64,000 bases of DNA. It comes from Polycladidibacter stylochi. Lineage in GTDB: Bacteria; Pseudomonadota; Alphaproteobacteria; Rhizobiales; Stappiaceae. The stretch is taken from NCBI RefSeq assembly GCF_001562055.1, contig NZ_LLWE01000041.1, forward strand, positions 62,001 to 126,000, written 5' to 3'. The first letter of the stretch is position 1. Each line of letters begins with the position of its first letter. Under the pieces are notes generated by a model. That model saw only the letters and a program-made list of their open reading frames with translations. It was not told the DNA's origin and searched no databases. A program made the translations under genes and the position numbers. Shown here in pieces: positions 34,838-44,239 of this stretch.

Positions 34838-36270
34838 CGAATACATCTCTCAAACAAATTTGTAGCGACACGGTCAGCAGCTTCACACATGCTACTGTAC
34901 AATTAAATTTGCCAGAAATAACCTTTGTGGGACAGGAACTAAAACAACTTCCATCAGAGACATGGGCACAGCAGGATAAGACAGATCTTCCGACCTTGAA
35001 TAAAATATCATATGATATTATCGAAGCGCTCAGTAACGACAGGGATTTAACAAAAAAGCAGCTGCGGAAAGCAGCTTGGTGCCTATGGGAAACAAAGCCA
35101 GCACTTTCTTCTGATCCCGTCATTTTGCAAAAAATACTAGCGATACTAACTCAAGGTAAAAAACGTCTATTTAAAATACTGGCAACTGTATATCTTTCAC
35201 AGTTTCGAAAGGATAGACCCGGCCTAACAGCGGTTTCAAAAGCGTTACAAATCGGAGCAATTCAAATAGGACAACCTTGGCAACAGTTACAAGAGAACTA
35301 CGCGCTTTATGATAGGGACAATGGTCCTAAGCGTATCGCGCAAGTTGCCTTACAGCAAAATTATTCAGTACCTCAACTTATGCGGGACTTGGGACTTTCA
35401 GATCAAAGTGCCCTTTCCGGTTTTTCTCAGGCGGTGACCAGCTCAATACTCAAATCGCTGTCTGCTGACACAAGCAATGAACACTTGAGACGCCTTGAAC
35501 TTGTACGCCAATATGCACTAGATGAAAGTCAGAGCCAATTATTCGCGGGGCAAGACGTAGAGATTGCGACAGCTCTTATTGAGCCATTCGTGAAATCACA
35601 GCAGAAACCGGATGATGAGGTAAAAGATAGCTTCCTAGATACATTGATAGGTTTGTTCGAAGATCCTCGCCTCAATCCCGGGCGTTGGGTTAAGATGGGG
35701 CCTCTTAAAGAAGAAATAATATCATGGTTAACGAAGCAATCTTTACGCCAATTTTTAGACATTGTTGATCGAATTACCAACGAACCCTCTGAGAAAGCTA
35801 TGTGGCAATATAGACGTGCTTTTTGGGAGGCTGTCTACCAGAAAGACTTAATTAAGGGGGCTTGGGTCATTTTTGCAGATGATGGCGCAACTGCAACTCG
35901 TAACCACTATGGAAAAGAAGTTCAATTCGGGCGCTTTTTTAAAGGTGGCTCAAAAGCAGCAAGAAGCAGTCACGCCGTACTCCTATTAAGAATTGGAAAT
36001 GGCGTTGTTGCTGACTGGAGCCATAACGGAAAAGTGAATATTTGGAGCAATTATGATGCTCGAAAAGCACCGAAACTCTACAAAAATTGGTATAATACAG
36101 ATGAAGTCCGTTATTATGTCGGCCAGGGCAACATTAATACGCCAGAACATTTTGTGCAAATTCACAGCTCACCTCAAACTTACAGTTGGCAGAAAGCCGT
36201 TGCAGAGCGCATTAAAGCAATGACCAATACGCGCATACAAGAACGGGAATACAAGGTTAGGAGTTACTGA
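34834..36270 (+). CDS. zorC: ZorC, EH-signature effector component of type I Zorya
   Basis: ZorC is the cytosolic DNA-associated component found only in type I (and related) Zorya systems. The 478-residue protein is all-helical in its first 330 residues. Around residues 340-440 it shows the EH-signature-type segment: GAWVIFADDGA, FGRFFKGGSKAARSSHAVLLLRIGNGVVADWSHNGKVNIW and TPEHFVQIHSS, rich in conserved Glu/His/Trp. Its start overlaps zorB (ATGA) and its stop overlaps the zorD start by one base, so all four proteins are co-translated. No enzymatic activity can be read from the sequence. Confidence 0.88.
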   Translation: MTNTSLKQICSDTVSSFTHATVQLNLPEITFVGQELKQLPSETWAQQDKTDLPTLNKISYDIIEALSNDRDLTKKQLRKAAWCLWETKPALSSDPVILQKILAILTQGKKRLFKILATVYLSQFRKDRPGLTAVSKALQIGAIQIGQPWQQLQENYALYDRDNGPKRIAQVALQQNYSVPQLMRDLGLSDQSALSGFSQAVTSSILKSLSADTSNEHLRRLELVRQYALDESQSQLFAGQDVEIATALIEPFVKSQQKPDDEVKDSFLDTLIGLFEDPRLNPGRWVKMGPLKEEIISWLTKQSLRQFLDIVDRITNEPSEKAMWQYRRAFWEAVYQKDLIKGAWVIFADDGATATRNHYGKEVQFGRFFKGGSKAARSSHAVLLLRIGNGVVADWSHNGKVNIWSNYDARKAPKLYKNWYNTDEVRYYVGQGNINTPEHFVQIHSSPQTYSWQKAVAERIKAMTNTRIQEREYKVRSY

Positions 36271-39236
36271 TGGGCTTCTTAGGTATCCCCCACCCTCAGG
36301 GAGCGATTGTTCAACTATGTAAGCCGAAAATTCTAGGTAGAAAAAAAACCATTAACTTGGCTGACTGGGATCGATCACTTTCGAAAGCGCTGAAGCCTAC
36401 CTATCGCTTGCTAATGAACTTGCTCGCTGAAGGGGCCGGTGAAAAATACGAGGAAGGCGTACTAATTCCCACCAAAACACTGCTTTCACTGCCGGATAAT
36501 CAATTGAGTCGATTAGGCATACCTCCTTTAGCTGGTCTTTCGTTGTCTCTATCCATGAACGGCAGGGTTGATAGCACTGATAGTAACTTGATACTTGTGT
36601 GGCAAGACAGCAATTCACGGACAATTACCCCAGATTTTAAAGGCCCATTTTTACAAAGCAATGGAGAATGGCGCAGGCTTTCCAAATTCATGTATGAGCT
36701 GCAACATGCAGCACGTGAATTTAATGCGAGTGCAGGACAGAACTTCGAAGATCGGCTTCCTTACTGGTCTCAGGTGCAACAATACTTAAATGAACTTGAT
36801 CACGGGGTTGATGCAGATAAATATTTAAATTCCTTACGAATTTATCAAGCTGGTGCACTTACGTTGGATGTTAGGGAGACACAAAACGGACCTGACTTTA
36901 TTCCCGTGATGCTGCCCAAAGGAGCGCCGGCTGAACTACTGGAAACTGATGATGGACCGAACACCTCTGAATTAGACAGTGCCAATTATCATGAGAATGA
37001 AGAAGCTACCAATCTGTTGCCACCACTACTGCAAGACAAGTTTGATAGCCAGTTTTCGCAGCTTCGCGGTCAAACACCGCCTGCTATGGTACTGGAGAAG
37101 GGAGCCTACTTATTAATCGAAAAGCCTTTACAAACCGCAATAGACATCGTCAAAAGCGCCCGTACACTGCCGCTAGCGGGGCGACGCGAGTTCTTACGCA
37201 ATCCTAGAACTGTGTTATCGCAGGCATTAGGTTCTGAGGGCGATTCTCTAGCTCAGGAAATATTCGTTGAAACAGAACAATACTCAGAAAGAATTCAGGG
37301 ATTAGGACTTTGGGAAAAGCCTAATTTGCCTTGGCTGTCTCGCAAGTCTACTCAATGGTTACCCGAACGGTTTTACTTCACCATTGGTACAAAGACAAAA
37401 GAGGCAACTCCGGAAACTATAGAAAATCTACGTATCAGCTTTGAGCAAGCTAAAGAGAATGACCTTGATGTCGTTCAGTTCCAAGGAGAAAGCTTCAAGT
37501 GTGCTGACGTAGAGAAGTGCCTAGAGAACCTCTCGCCTCAAACCATAGTAGAACTCGGTGATATAGAGCAAAAAGAACAGTCAGTGCAACTTGAACCTGA
37601 CGAAAAGAAAGAGGCTGCTGTCCTACTCATTCAGGAAAATTTGGAATCGAATGATTATACAGCGAATTTTTCTAAGCGCAGCCACATATTCCCGATTGAG
37701 TTTCCAAACGATTATATCAACGGTACAATACCAAAGAGCCATCAAATGGTTGGTTTCGACTGGGTATGCCGTGCTTGGAAAGAGGGCTGGCCGGGCGTTT
37801 TACTTGCTGATGATATGGGGGTTGGTAAAACCTTTCAAGCTTTGGCCTTCTTGGCATGGATACGCCAAAATAAACTCGGAGCCAACAACTCGTTCCGTGC
37901 CTTGAAAGGGCCAATACTTATTGTTGCGCCTACAGCACTACTTGCCAATTGGCGAAAAGAGGCTGAAATACATTTGCTTCCCGATACACTAGGCCAATGC
38001 TGTGAGGTCTACGGTAAAGGGCTGAAGAGTTTAAAAAGAAAACAATGTGATATTACAAAGGGCGAGGATTTGCTCCATATTGAGCAATTACGCGAAGCAG
38101 AGTGGGTACTAACGACATATGATACACTGGCTTTATACCACCAATCCTTTGCCCGAATTGCTTTTTCTATAGGGATATTTGATGAGATCCAGAAAATAAA
38201 ATCTCCAGATTCAATCAACTCTCATGCGGCAAAAACAGTCAATATTGATTTCGTCGTTGGGATGACTGGAACACCAATTGAAAACCGTATTGAGGACCTA
38301 TGGTGTATTATGGATAGGATTGCCCCCGGTTATTTGGAGGATTTAAAAAGCTTTTCAAAAACCTATGGCGATGAAAATGCTGAGTCTCTCAATGCCTTGA
38401 AGTCCAAACTTGATGAACCACAAGGCAACGCTCCACCAATTATGTTAAGGCGTATGAAGGAGCAAATCTCCACTGATTTACCGAATAAAGATATTAAGTC
38501 CTACAAAATTAACATGAGTACAGAGCAAGCCCGTGCTTATGATGGCATCATTCAAAAGGCAAAATCCAGCGACGCTAGTCCAAGATTTATTTTACAAACC
38601 CTACATGAAATGCGTAGTATTTCCTTACATCCCAACGGTCATTCTCAATCTGATCTCTACGATAAAAAGCAACGAGAAGAGTGGATAAAGGCTTCAGCCC
38701 GCCTTGCGAAAACCATTCAAATTCTTGAGGAAATTGAGAGTAAAGGCGAAAAAGCACTCGTTTTTCTAGAAGATAGAATCATTCAGCAGAGCCTCTCGAC
38801 AGCATTGGCCGAGCATTTTTGTTTTGCGGCGCCTCCGGTTATCATTAATGGTGAGATGACAGGTTTGAAGCGGCAAGAACACGTTGATGCTTTCCAAAAT
38901 TTGCCTAAAGGTTTTGCCGTTATGATTTTATCACCTAAAGCTGCGGGCATTGGTTTAACAATAACGGCGGCTAATCATGTTATTCATCTAAGCCGCTGGT
39001 GGAATCCAGCCGTTGAAGACCAGTGCAACGACCGTACCTATCGGATTGGACAGAAGAAAGACGTCACCATACATGTGCCAATGGCAGTCCACCCCACTTA
39101 TGGCCAGGCTTCCTTTGATATCCGCCTCGATGAACTTTTGAAGAAAAAGAGGAATCTTTCGCAAAATATGCTTGCCCCGCCGGTTTGCGAGGGAGATTCG
39201 GAAGCGCTATATAGTCAGGTCATAAAAAACAATTAA
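36270..39236 (+). CDS. zorD: ZorD, SNF2-type helicase/nuclease effector of type I Zorya
   Basis: ZorD is the large DNA translocase and nuclease recruited by the motor. The 988-residue protein has an N-terminal region of about 460 residues without a familiar motif, then an SNF2 core: Walker A ADDMGVGKTF near residue 515, VAPTALLANWRKE, motif II DEIQ near 637, MTGTPIENRIEDLW, and a helicase C lobe with SPKAAGIGLTITAANHVIHL, RWWNPAVEDQCNDRTYRIGQ near 925. Size and architecture fit ZorD. It is the last gene of the operon and ends 128 bp before the tRNA gene region. Confidence 0.93.
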   Translation: MGFLGIPHPQGAIVQLCKPKILGRKKTINLADWDRSLSKALKPTYRLLMNLLAEGAGEKYEEGVLIPTKTLLSLPDNQLSRLGIPPLAGLSLSLSMNGRVDSTDSNLILVWQDSNSRTITPDFKGPFLQSNGEWRRLSKFMYELQHAAREFNASAGQNFEDRLPYWSQVQQYLNELDHGVDADKYLNSLRIYQAGALTLDVRETQNGPDFIPVMLPKGAPAELLETDDGPNTSELDSANYHENEEATNLLPPLLQDKFDSQFSQLRGQTPPAMVLEKGAYLLIEKPLQTAIDIVKSARTLPLAGRREFLRNPRTVLSQALGSEGDSLAQEIFVETEQYSERIQGLGLWEKPNLPWLSRKSTQWLPERFYFTIGTKTKEATPETIENLRISFEQAKENDLDVVQFQGESFKCADVEKCLENLSPQTIVELGDIEQKEQSVQLEPDEKKEAAVLLIQENLESNDYTANFSKRSHIFPIEFPNDYINGTIPKSHQMVGFDWVCRAWKEGWPGVLLADDMGVGKTFQALAFLAWIRQNKLGANNSFRALKGPILIVAPTALLANWRKEAEIHLLPDTLGQCCEVYGKGLKSLKRKQCDITKGEDLLHIEQLREAEWVLTTYDTLALYHQSFARIAFSIGIFDEIQKIKSPDSINSHAAKTVNIDFVVGMTGTPIENRIEDLWCIMDRIAPGYLEDLKSFSKTYGDENAESLNALKSKLDEPQGNAPPIMLRRMKEQISTDLPNKDIKSYKINMSTEQARAYDGIIQKAKSSDASPRFILQTLHEMRSISLHPNGHSQSDLYDKKQREEWIKASARLAKTIQILEEIESKGEKALVFLEDRIIQQSLSTALAEHFCFAAPPVIINGEMTGLKRQEHVDAFQNLPKGFAVMILSPKAAGIGLTITAANHVIHLSRWWNPAVEDQCNDRTYRIGQKKDVTIHVPMAVHPTYGQASFDIRLDELLKKKRNLSQNMLAPPVCEGDSEALYSQVIKNN

Positions 39237-39314
39237 CTCAATAAAAATCACAGCAAAACTAATGTGTTTGATACCAGAAAATGACTTGAGAAGATTGACT
39301 AGGCATCTGGAAAG

Positions 39315-39339
39315 CAAAAAAGACACCAAATGGTGCCTT
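39315..39339 (-). terminator. Intrinsic terminator of the tRNA-Met gene
   Basis: On the minus strand an 8-bp stem (AAGGCACC/GGTGTCTT, with one G-T pair) encloses ATTT and runs into six T's. It lies 25 bases after the tRNA 3' end, the right place for the tRNA transcript. Confidence 0.75.
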
Positions 39340-39363
39340 ACGTTTCTTAATTTGAAGAGAGGA

Positions 39364-39440
39364 TGGTAGCGAGGGAGGGACTTGAACCCCCGACACGCGG
39401 ATTATGATTCCGCTGCTCTAACCAACTGAGCTACCCCGCC
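39364..39440 (-). tRNA. tRNA-Met (CAT anticodon)
   Basis: A 77-nt cloverleaf with an encoded CCA end. D-arm GTAGCTCAGTTGGTTAGAGC, anticodon stem GCGGA/TCCGC around loop ATCATAA (anticodon CAT), and T-arm with GGTTCAAGTCC are all present. The acceptor stem starts GGCGGGG. The paired first base (a G-U) argues for the elongator form; an isoleucine tRNA with a modified C34 is not excluded. It borders the defence island. Confidence 0.95.
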
Positions 39441-39596
39441 ATCCGTTGCGCTATATGACACTTGAGAGTGTCGCGCTCTGTGAGGAGGGTGTATAAGGGG
39501 CTTAGCGGTTGGCGTCAAGCGGATTTACTAGCGATTTTGTGGAAACTGTAAAATTGTGAAAAAACTAGCTCGAACAAGGGGCTAGCTGTTAATAAG

Positions 39597-40022
39597 TCAG
39601 GAATTAGTTTCCCTGTTTTGGTCTTGCACCCAATTCTCAAGCCTGAGGCCGGGCACGCGGACAAACTCCTTGGTGTTATTGGTTACCACAATAAGGCCGC
39701 TGGCGCGGGCATGCCCGGCAATCATAACGTCGAATGGGCCAATCGTTCGCCCCTGTTTTGCCAGTTCGGCGCGGATTTGTCCCGTTTGCGCGGCCGCTAA
39801 ACTGTCATAATCCAGCACTGCCAAACGGGCGGCAAACCCCTCAATAATTTCTAGATTTTGGGCAGGACGTGCAGATTTCTCAGCCCCATATATCAGCTCC
39901 ATAAGGGTAATAGAGGAGATAGCTAAATATTGGCTGTACCGTTCGAATTGTTCACGCACACTTTGCGGGCGATTTTTGATTGTATAAATGCAAATGTTGG
40001 TATCCAACAGGTATTTGAGCAT
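39597..40022 (-). CDS. vapC: VapC-family PIN-domain ribonuclease toxin
   Basis: VapC toxins are Mg-dependent RNases that cut tRNA or rRNA when released from their antitoxin. The 141-residue protein has the PIN acidic residues: LLDTNICIYTIKN (Asp near 6), the Glu in TLMELIYGAEKSARP, and IGPFDVMIAGHARASGLIVVTNNTKEF (Asp near 99 and Asn/Glu near 116). It starts at the last base of the antitoxin gene, so the pair is translationally coupled. Length and motifs are typical of the FitB/VapC group. Confidence 0.92.
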   Translation of the reverse strand: MLKYLLDTNICIYTIKNRPQSVREQFERYSQYLAISSITLMELIYGAEKSARPAQNLEIIEGFAARLAVLDYDSLAAAQTGQIRAELAKQGRTIGPFDVMIAGHARASGLIVVTNNTKEFVRVPGLRLENWVQDQNRETNS

Positions 40023-40252
40023 TAAAAATCCTCACGCTCCTGCATTTGGGGCTGCTCTCTATTCTCCATACAATCATCGCTCACCGAGGGGCCATCAAAC
40101 CATGCTGCCCAGCTTTCACCAACCGGCGTGATTATACGTGTATTACCAATAGCCACGATTTCAACACGCTTCACTGTGTCAGGTAAGGCTGCCGCCTTTG
40201 GTAAACGAACAGCCTGAGAGCGATTGGATTTGAAAATTGCACCTTCAAACAT
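40022..40252 (-). CDS. vapB: VapB-family antitoxin
   Basis: From the ATG at 40252 (GGAGGG upstream) it has 76 residues. The N-terminus IFKSNRSQAVRLPKAAALPDTVKRVEI is the AbrB/SpoVT-type DNA-binding arm of VapB/MazE-like antitoxins, and the acidic, flexible C-terminus (CMENREQPQMQEREDF) would bind and block VapC. The first seven codons of the longer frame are unlikely to be used. Like other antitoxins it probably represses its own promoter. Confidence 0.9.
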   Translation of the reverse strand: MFEGAIFKSNRSQAVRLPKAAALPDTVKRVEIVAIGNTRIITPVGESWAAWFDGPSVSDDCMENREQPQMQEREDF

Positions 40253-40404
40253 AACACCCTCCTTTTGCCGCATATTGTCGATATTTATATATCCTTATTG
40301 TATATACAAAATACGCCGCATCTCGGGATATGTCAAGTGGATATACACTTCTTGCACTCAGGCACCATATCGTCTCCCCGCCAATAATTGGCCATGAAAC
40401 CGGC

Positions 40405-43400
40405 TCAAAACCGCATTGCAAGTTTGGCTTTGACCCCTTGGTCTGTGAAACCGGCGGCATAGCTGCCATTGTAGGAAACATCGATTGCAACGTTCTTTGA
40501 CAAATCCACTTTAGCCCCTACATTGAGCAATAGGGCGTCTTTGCTCACCGGTGCTCCTGTAACAGAAAATTCATCGCCCCCGGCAAAGGACTGGCTGGTT
40601 ACAGGTGTAATGTCGTTAAATGCATGCTGCCAAGCGGCATCTGCTTTTAAACCTGCGGTAAAACCTCCCAAATTTGCCATTGTTTGTAGCCGAAAACCAA
40701 CAGACGTAAAGGTTGTGTCCATAGCCTGAGCGTGGGCTAAAAGCGCGGCAGAGCCACCGGTTTCCTCATATGCGTTCGAGGACAAATTAACATGCGCGAC
40801 GTTTACAAAAGGCTCCATAGTGGTTGAGCCGTAACGAAGACCATAGCCGACTTCGCCAAATATCTGGGCGGTTTGCGATTGATAAGAGCTCGCTAGATCA
40901 TTGGAAAAACTGCCAAAAGCAACCGCGCGATTTGTATCAATATCGTGCAATGCGTAACTCACACCCGCGCGTAGCCCTAATGCGCCCAGTTTTGTACCAG
41001 CGTAAGCACCAATTTGTACTGTCTCTGTGCTTGCGGATGACGCTCTCTCGCCAACCTTCAAACTGGCGTTATCATGACCCACAAAAAATCCCAGACGGCC
41101 ATTTTCGCCTATACGACTATCCCCGCCCATAAAAAAACCATGAATTGAGCGATCAAGCGCCGCACTATTTTCATTAGCAGACCAATTCGCCCAAGAACCG
41201 AACCCCTGCCCCCAAGCAGTAAAGTTATCGCCAATAGTTTTTTCTGTTTGTTCATGCTCAGCGACGTCAGTGTCGTCCATTGCAAAACGCAAACGACCAA
41301 GCGCTGCATCTCGTGCAAAACGGCTATCTTCAATTAGAGCCGTCTTTATTGAGGCGTGGGCTTCGCCTGAAAGCTGATCAAGGGCTCCTGGTGCATCTGA
41401 ATTGGACAGGTTCAAGACTGAATTGAACAAACCTCCGCTGCCAAGGGAGAATGCACCTTCACCTGTCGCGCACTGATTTGCGCTCATGCCCCCAACACAG
41501 AATGTGCTGGATGCCATTTTGGAATTTAGAAAAACGCTGTTGGCATCATAAGAAAGCTCGAAGTCAAGAAAGGCGAATTCATCAGTTGGCGCGGGTCCGT
41601 CAAATGTACCTGACCCACCCCCAGCTGCGTTTATAATCGTATAGCGCGTGTCGGCGGCATAGGTTGACCCGTCGTCGGTTCCATTCTCCGGCTTAACATG
41701 CACCGTGCCACCATTGATTGTCACCGCACCGCTGGCGGCAAGCAGATCATTGTTGATGCCCGCCGCGTTGCCGCCATCGTTCAACTCCACCTCATAGGTT
41801 GAGAGACTATTGAAAACAAGAGAAGTCGCGTTCAATGTCCCGATGGAGTTTCCAGGCGCAACCACAGCACCTGCATTAACATCGACAGCCCCAATAGTCC
41901 CCGAGCCGCCAATGCTACCGCCATTGACGGTCACATCACCATTGGAGCCATTAACAAGCAGTTTACCTGCTGACAGAGTTGTGCCGCCTGAATAGCTATT
42001 GTTGCCCTCGAGAATAAGTGTGCCCAAGTCGGTTTTATTTAGAGAGCCTGCTCCTTTTATGTCAGAGGCGATGGTCGCAGAGAAGTTTGCACCAGTATTT
42101 GTACCATCACCAACACGGACCGAGGTCGCGCCGTTGAGCTTAAGATCGCCACCTTTGACCTGATAGCCATCTGCGGCAAACTGTAGACCTGATGAAACCG
42201 AGACACCGACGCTATCCACAGTGACAGTCCCTCCAGTGCCTTGAAAAACAAGAGAGCTGTTAGGGTCATAGTCCAGATTTTCGAAGCTGGCGGAATTGGT
42301 CCAATTCTTGCTTGTCGTATTCCATGTGCCTGCGCCGCCATGCACGGTGCCGTTGGCAGCCGAGGTGCCGTTCCAAAACAATAAATCCTGCGTCGAGGCC
42401 AATAGCGACACTGTACCGGGCGTTACAGTGGTGCTCAGAACATAGTCGTAGCCAACCGGGGAAAGCCCGATTGTAAGACCGTTATCTGTAAGGGCGCCGC
42501 CATAGGTGATTAATGAATAAACACCTGCACCAAACGCGTCAGTATCGCTTACATCAAGTGTGCCATCCAACGTCAGATTGCCGCCAACGGTGATGAGGTC
42601 GCTGTTCACGCCTGCTGTGCCATCGGGTGCGCCAAGGCCAAAAGCGAGCTTCGTGCTTTCGCCCAATACAAGGTTGCCGCCGATCTTCAAAGTGCCGCTC
42701 CCGTTGAAGCCTGGAGAGAGCGTACCATCTGTCGCCTCGACATTGCCGACAGTGCCTGTGCCCCCAAGTGTTCCGCCCGTCAACTTGATTTGCCCAGGCA
42801 GCTCGCCATTAACGATCAGCGCACCACCAGTGATATTCGTCGTACCAGCAAAACTATTGGCCCCACCATAGAATTCACCCACACCGCCGGTCCAAATCGT
42901 TGTGCCCGCTATTTGATTGATTGTGTGGTTAGGTCCCTCACTGGCTAGTACCGATCCGATGTCGACATCGAAAATATAAGCATCATCCGTGTGATTGAAA
43001 TTCAGCTCGCTCTTGGCATACCGAAAATAGATGCTTGGAATATCCAGTATGCCCGGGGCCTGCGCAGCTTCACCTTTCGCAGCGCCAATATTGACGGCAA
43101 ACCGGGCGTTTCGATTATCTCCAAATCTGATCCAATAGGGCGCAGAAAAAGTACCGCCATTCGCAACGGTGAGTGAGCTGTTTCCATAATAGAAACTCAG
43201 CTGACTTAAAGTTGATAGTATAGACCCTTCGCCGGAAACCAGTATTTGGGCTCCTTCCTTCGCTGCTGGACGGCCATCGATGTAATCGCTAGCACGAATA
43301 CTTTTGTTCACAGTCAAGCGCGCACCGTCAAGCACGTATAGCTCACCGCGGGCGATACCGCTACCAACAGAACTACGGTAGCCAAGATTCAAATCGCCGA

Positions 43401-43641
43401 CAATCGTTTTATTTTCTCTGACGCCATGTTCATCCACGCCAGAAACTGTGAGCGTGCCAATCCCCCCGTTACCAATGGTCATATAACTACCGCCAAAAGA
43501 GCCGCGTTTTTTACCGGTAAAGACAACATCTGCCTGACTATTCTGGGGAGTTACCGTCAACGCGCCTGCAATGATTAACATGGCAAGCCTATGGGAAACT
43601 AAGGCTGGTGTGTTTTTGTATGCAAAGATCAAGCGTTGCAT
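40405..43641 (-). CDS. Autotransporter (type Va) with PATR-type passenger repeats
   Basis: This 1078-residue surface protein has a signal peptide ending near NSQADVV, a beta-helical passenger of about 750 residues with several copies of the passenger-associated repeat (for example GNNSYSGGTTLSAGKLLVNG, repeated earlier as GANSFAGTTNITGGALIVNG), a linker, and a C-terminal beta-barrel from about residue 810 that ends LAMRF with the terminal Phe needed for outer-membrane insertion. A CVGGMSANQCATG segment just before the barrel may form a small disulfide loop. The passenger's role (adhesion is usual) cannot be read. It stands alone downstream of a 600 bp non-coding region. Confidence 0.9.
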   Translation of the reverse strand: MQRLIFAYKNTPALVSHRLAMLIIAGALTVTPQNSQADVVFTGKKRGSFGGSYMTIGNGGIGTLTVSGVDEHGVRENKTIVGDLNLGYRSSVGSGIARGELYVLDGARLTVNKSIRASDYIDGRPAAKEGAQILVSGEGSILSTLSQLSFYYGNSSLTVANGGTFSAPYWIRFGDNRNARFAVNIGAAKGEAAQAPGILDIPSIYFRYAKSELNFNHTDDAYIFDVDIGSVLASEGPNHTINQIAGTTIWTGGVGEFYGGANSFAGTTNITGGALIVNGELPGQIKLTGGTLGGTGTVGNVEATDGTLSPGFNGSGTLKIGGNLVLGESTKLAFGLGAPDGTAGVNSDLITVGGNLTLDGTLDVSDTDAFGAGVYSLITYGGALTDNGLTIGLSPVGYDYVLSTTVTPGTVSLLASTQDLLFWNGTSAANGTVHGGAGTWNTTSKNWTNSASFENLDYDPNSSLVFQGTGGTVTVDSVGVSVSSGLQFAADGYQVKGGDLKLNGATSVRVGDGTNTGANFSATIASDIKGAGSLNKTDLGTLILEGNNSYSGGTTLSAGKLLVNGSNGDVTVNGGSIGGSGTIGAVDVNAGAVVAPGNSIGTLNATSLVFNSLSTYEVELNDGGNAAGINNDLLAASGAVTINGGTVHVKPENGTDDGSTYAADTRYTIINAAGGGSGTFDGPAPTDEFAFLDFELSYDANSVFLNSKMASSTFCVGGMSANQCATGEGAFSLGSGGLFNSVLNLSNSDAPGALDQLSGEAHASIKTALIEDSRFARDAALGRLRFAMDDTDVAEHEQTEKTIGDNFTAWGQGFGSWANWSANENSAALDRSIHGFFMGGDSRIGENGRLGFFVGHDNASLKVGERASSASTETVQIGAYAGTKLGALGLRAGVSYALHDIDTNRAVAFGSFSNDLASSYQSQTAQIFGEVGYGLRYGSTTMEPFVNVAHVNLSSNAYEETGGSAALLAHAQAMDTTFTSVGFRLQTMANLGGFTAGLKADAAWQHAFNDITPVTSQSFAGGDEFSVTGAPVSKDALLLNVGAKVDLSKNVAIDVSYNGSYAAGFTDQGVKAKLAMRF

Positions 43642-44239
43642 CTGCGTCTATCCCTAACTATCAACGACAAGCTTTGTTTTGCCATCAATAACCTCGGCAA
43701 ACGCAAAACGGCTATTCGCCGTAATTCCTAAAAAAGCTAGAATTAACAAATAGATAATCGACGTTGAGTTAAGAAGTTTTGCCTTTTTGATTAAACATAA
43801 TCTATTATTCTTCTTAGGCATAAATACCTCGTTATTCTTAAAAGCAGCTCAATTTTGTGGGATTGAAATTTTGTGTTTTAAAAACTGCTCCGCGGTACAT
43901 AATCATATTTATGTACGCTACATTACGTTAAGTAATTTAACAACGATACATGATGAATCTAATTAATACTTTAGTATGAAATGAAGACTGACTATCGCTT
44001 TTTAAGAATAAATACAGAGCCTTAAGCCAAGGCACTGTCTGTTGGTAATTGCCAAGGGCAAAAGACACTGGCAGAGCGCATAGTTATGCGCACTGCACCG
44101 AAAAACCGCACACTATGATATCTCCCCTTAAAGAAGTTAAAGCAGCTTGCTATTACATTTAAGCACTCAAACTGCTTTAACTTCTTATTTTGGCGCATAT
44201 TCTTACCCGAAAACCGCTAGCACTTTTCGGGATTACGCT
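43642..44239. other. Intergenic region upstream of the autotransporter, with a long inverted repeat
   Basis: No gene is visible in these 600 bp. At 44131-44186 a perfect 15-base inverted repeat (AAGAAGTTAAAGCAG and its complement) surrounds a 26-base loop; it lies 50 bp after the exonuclease gene stop and is probably that operon's terminator or a processing site. The AT-rich part at 43700-43990 should contain the autotransporter promoter. Confidence 0.5.

Noticed and set aside
39364-39440. tRNA-Met 3' end as attachment site of an integrated island
   Set aside because: I looked for a second copy of the tRNA end near 22.1 kb and 31.3 kb and saw none; no integrase gene is present.
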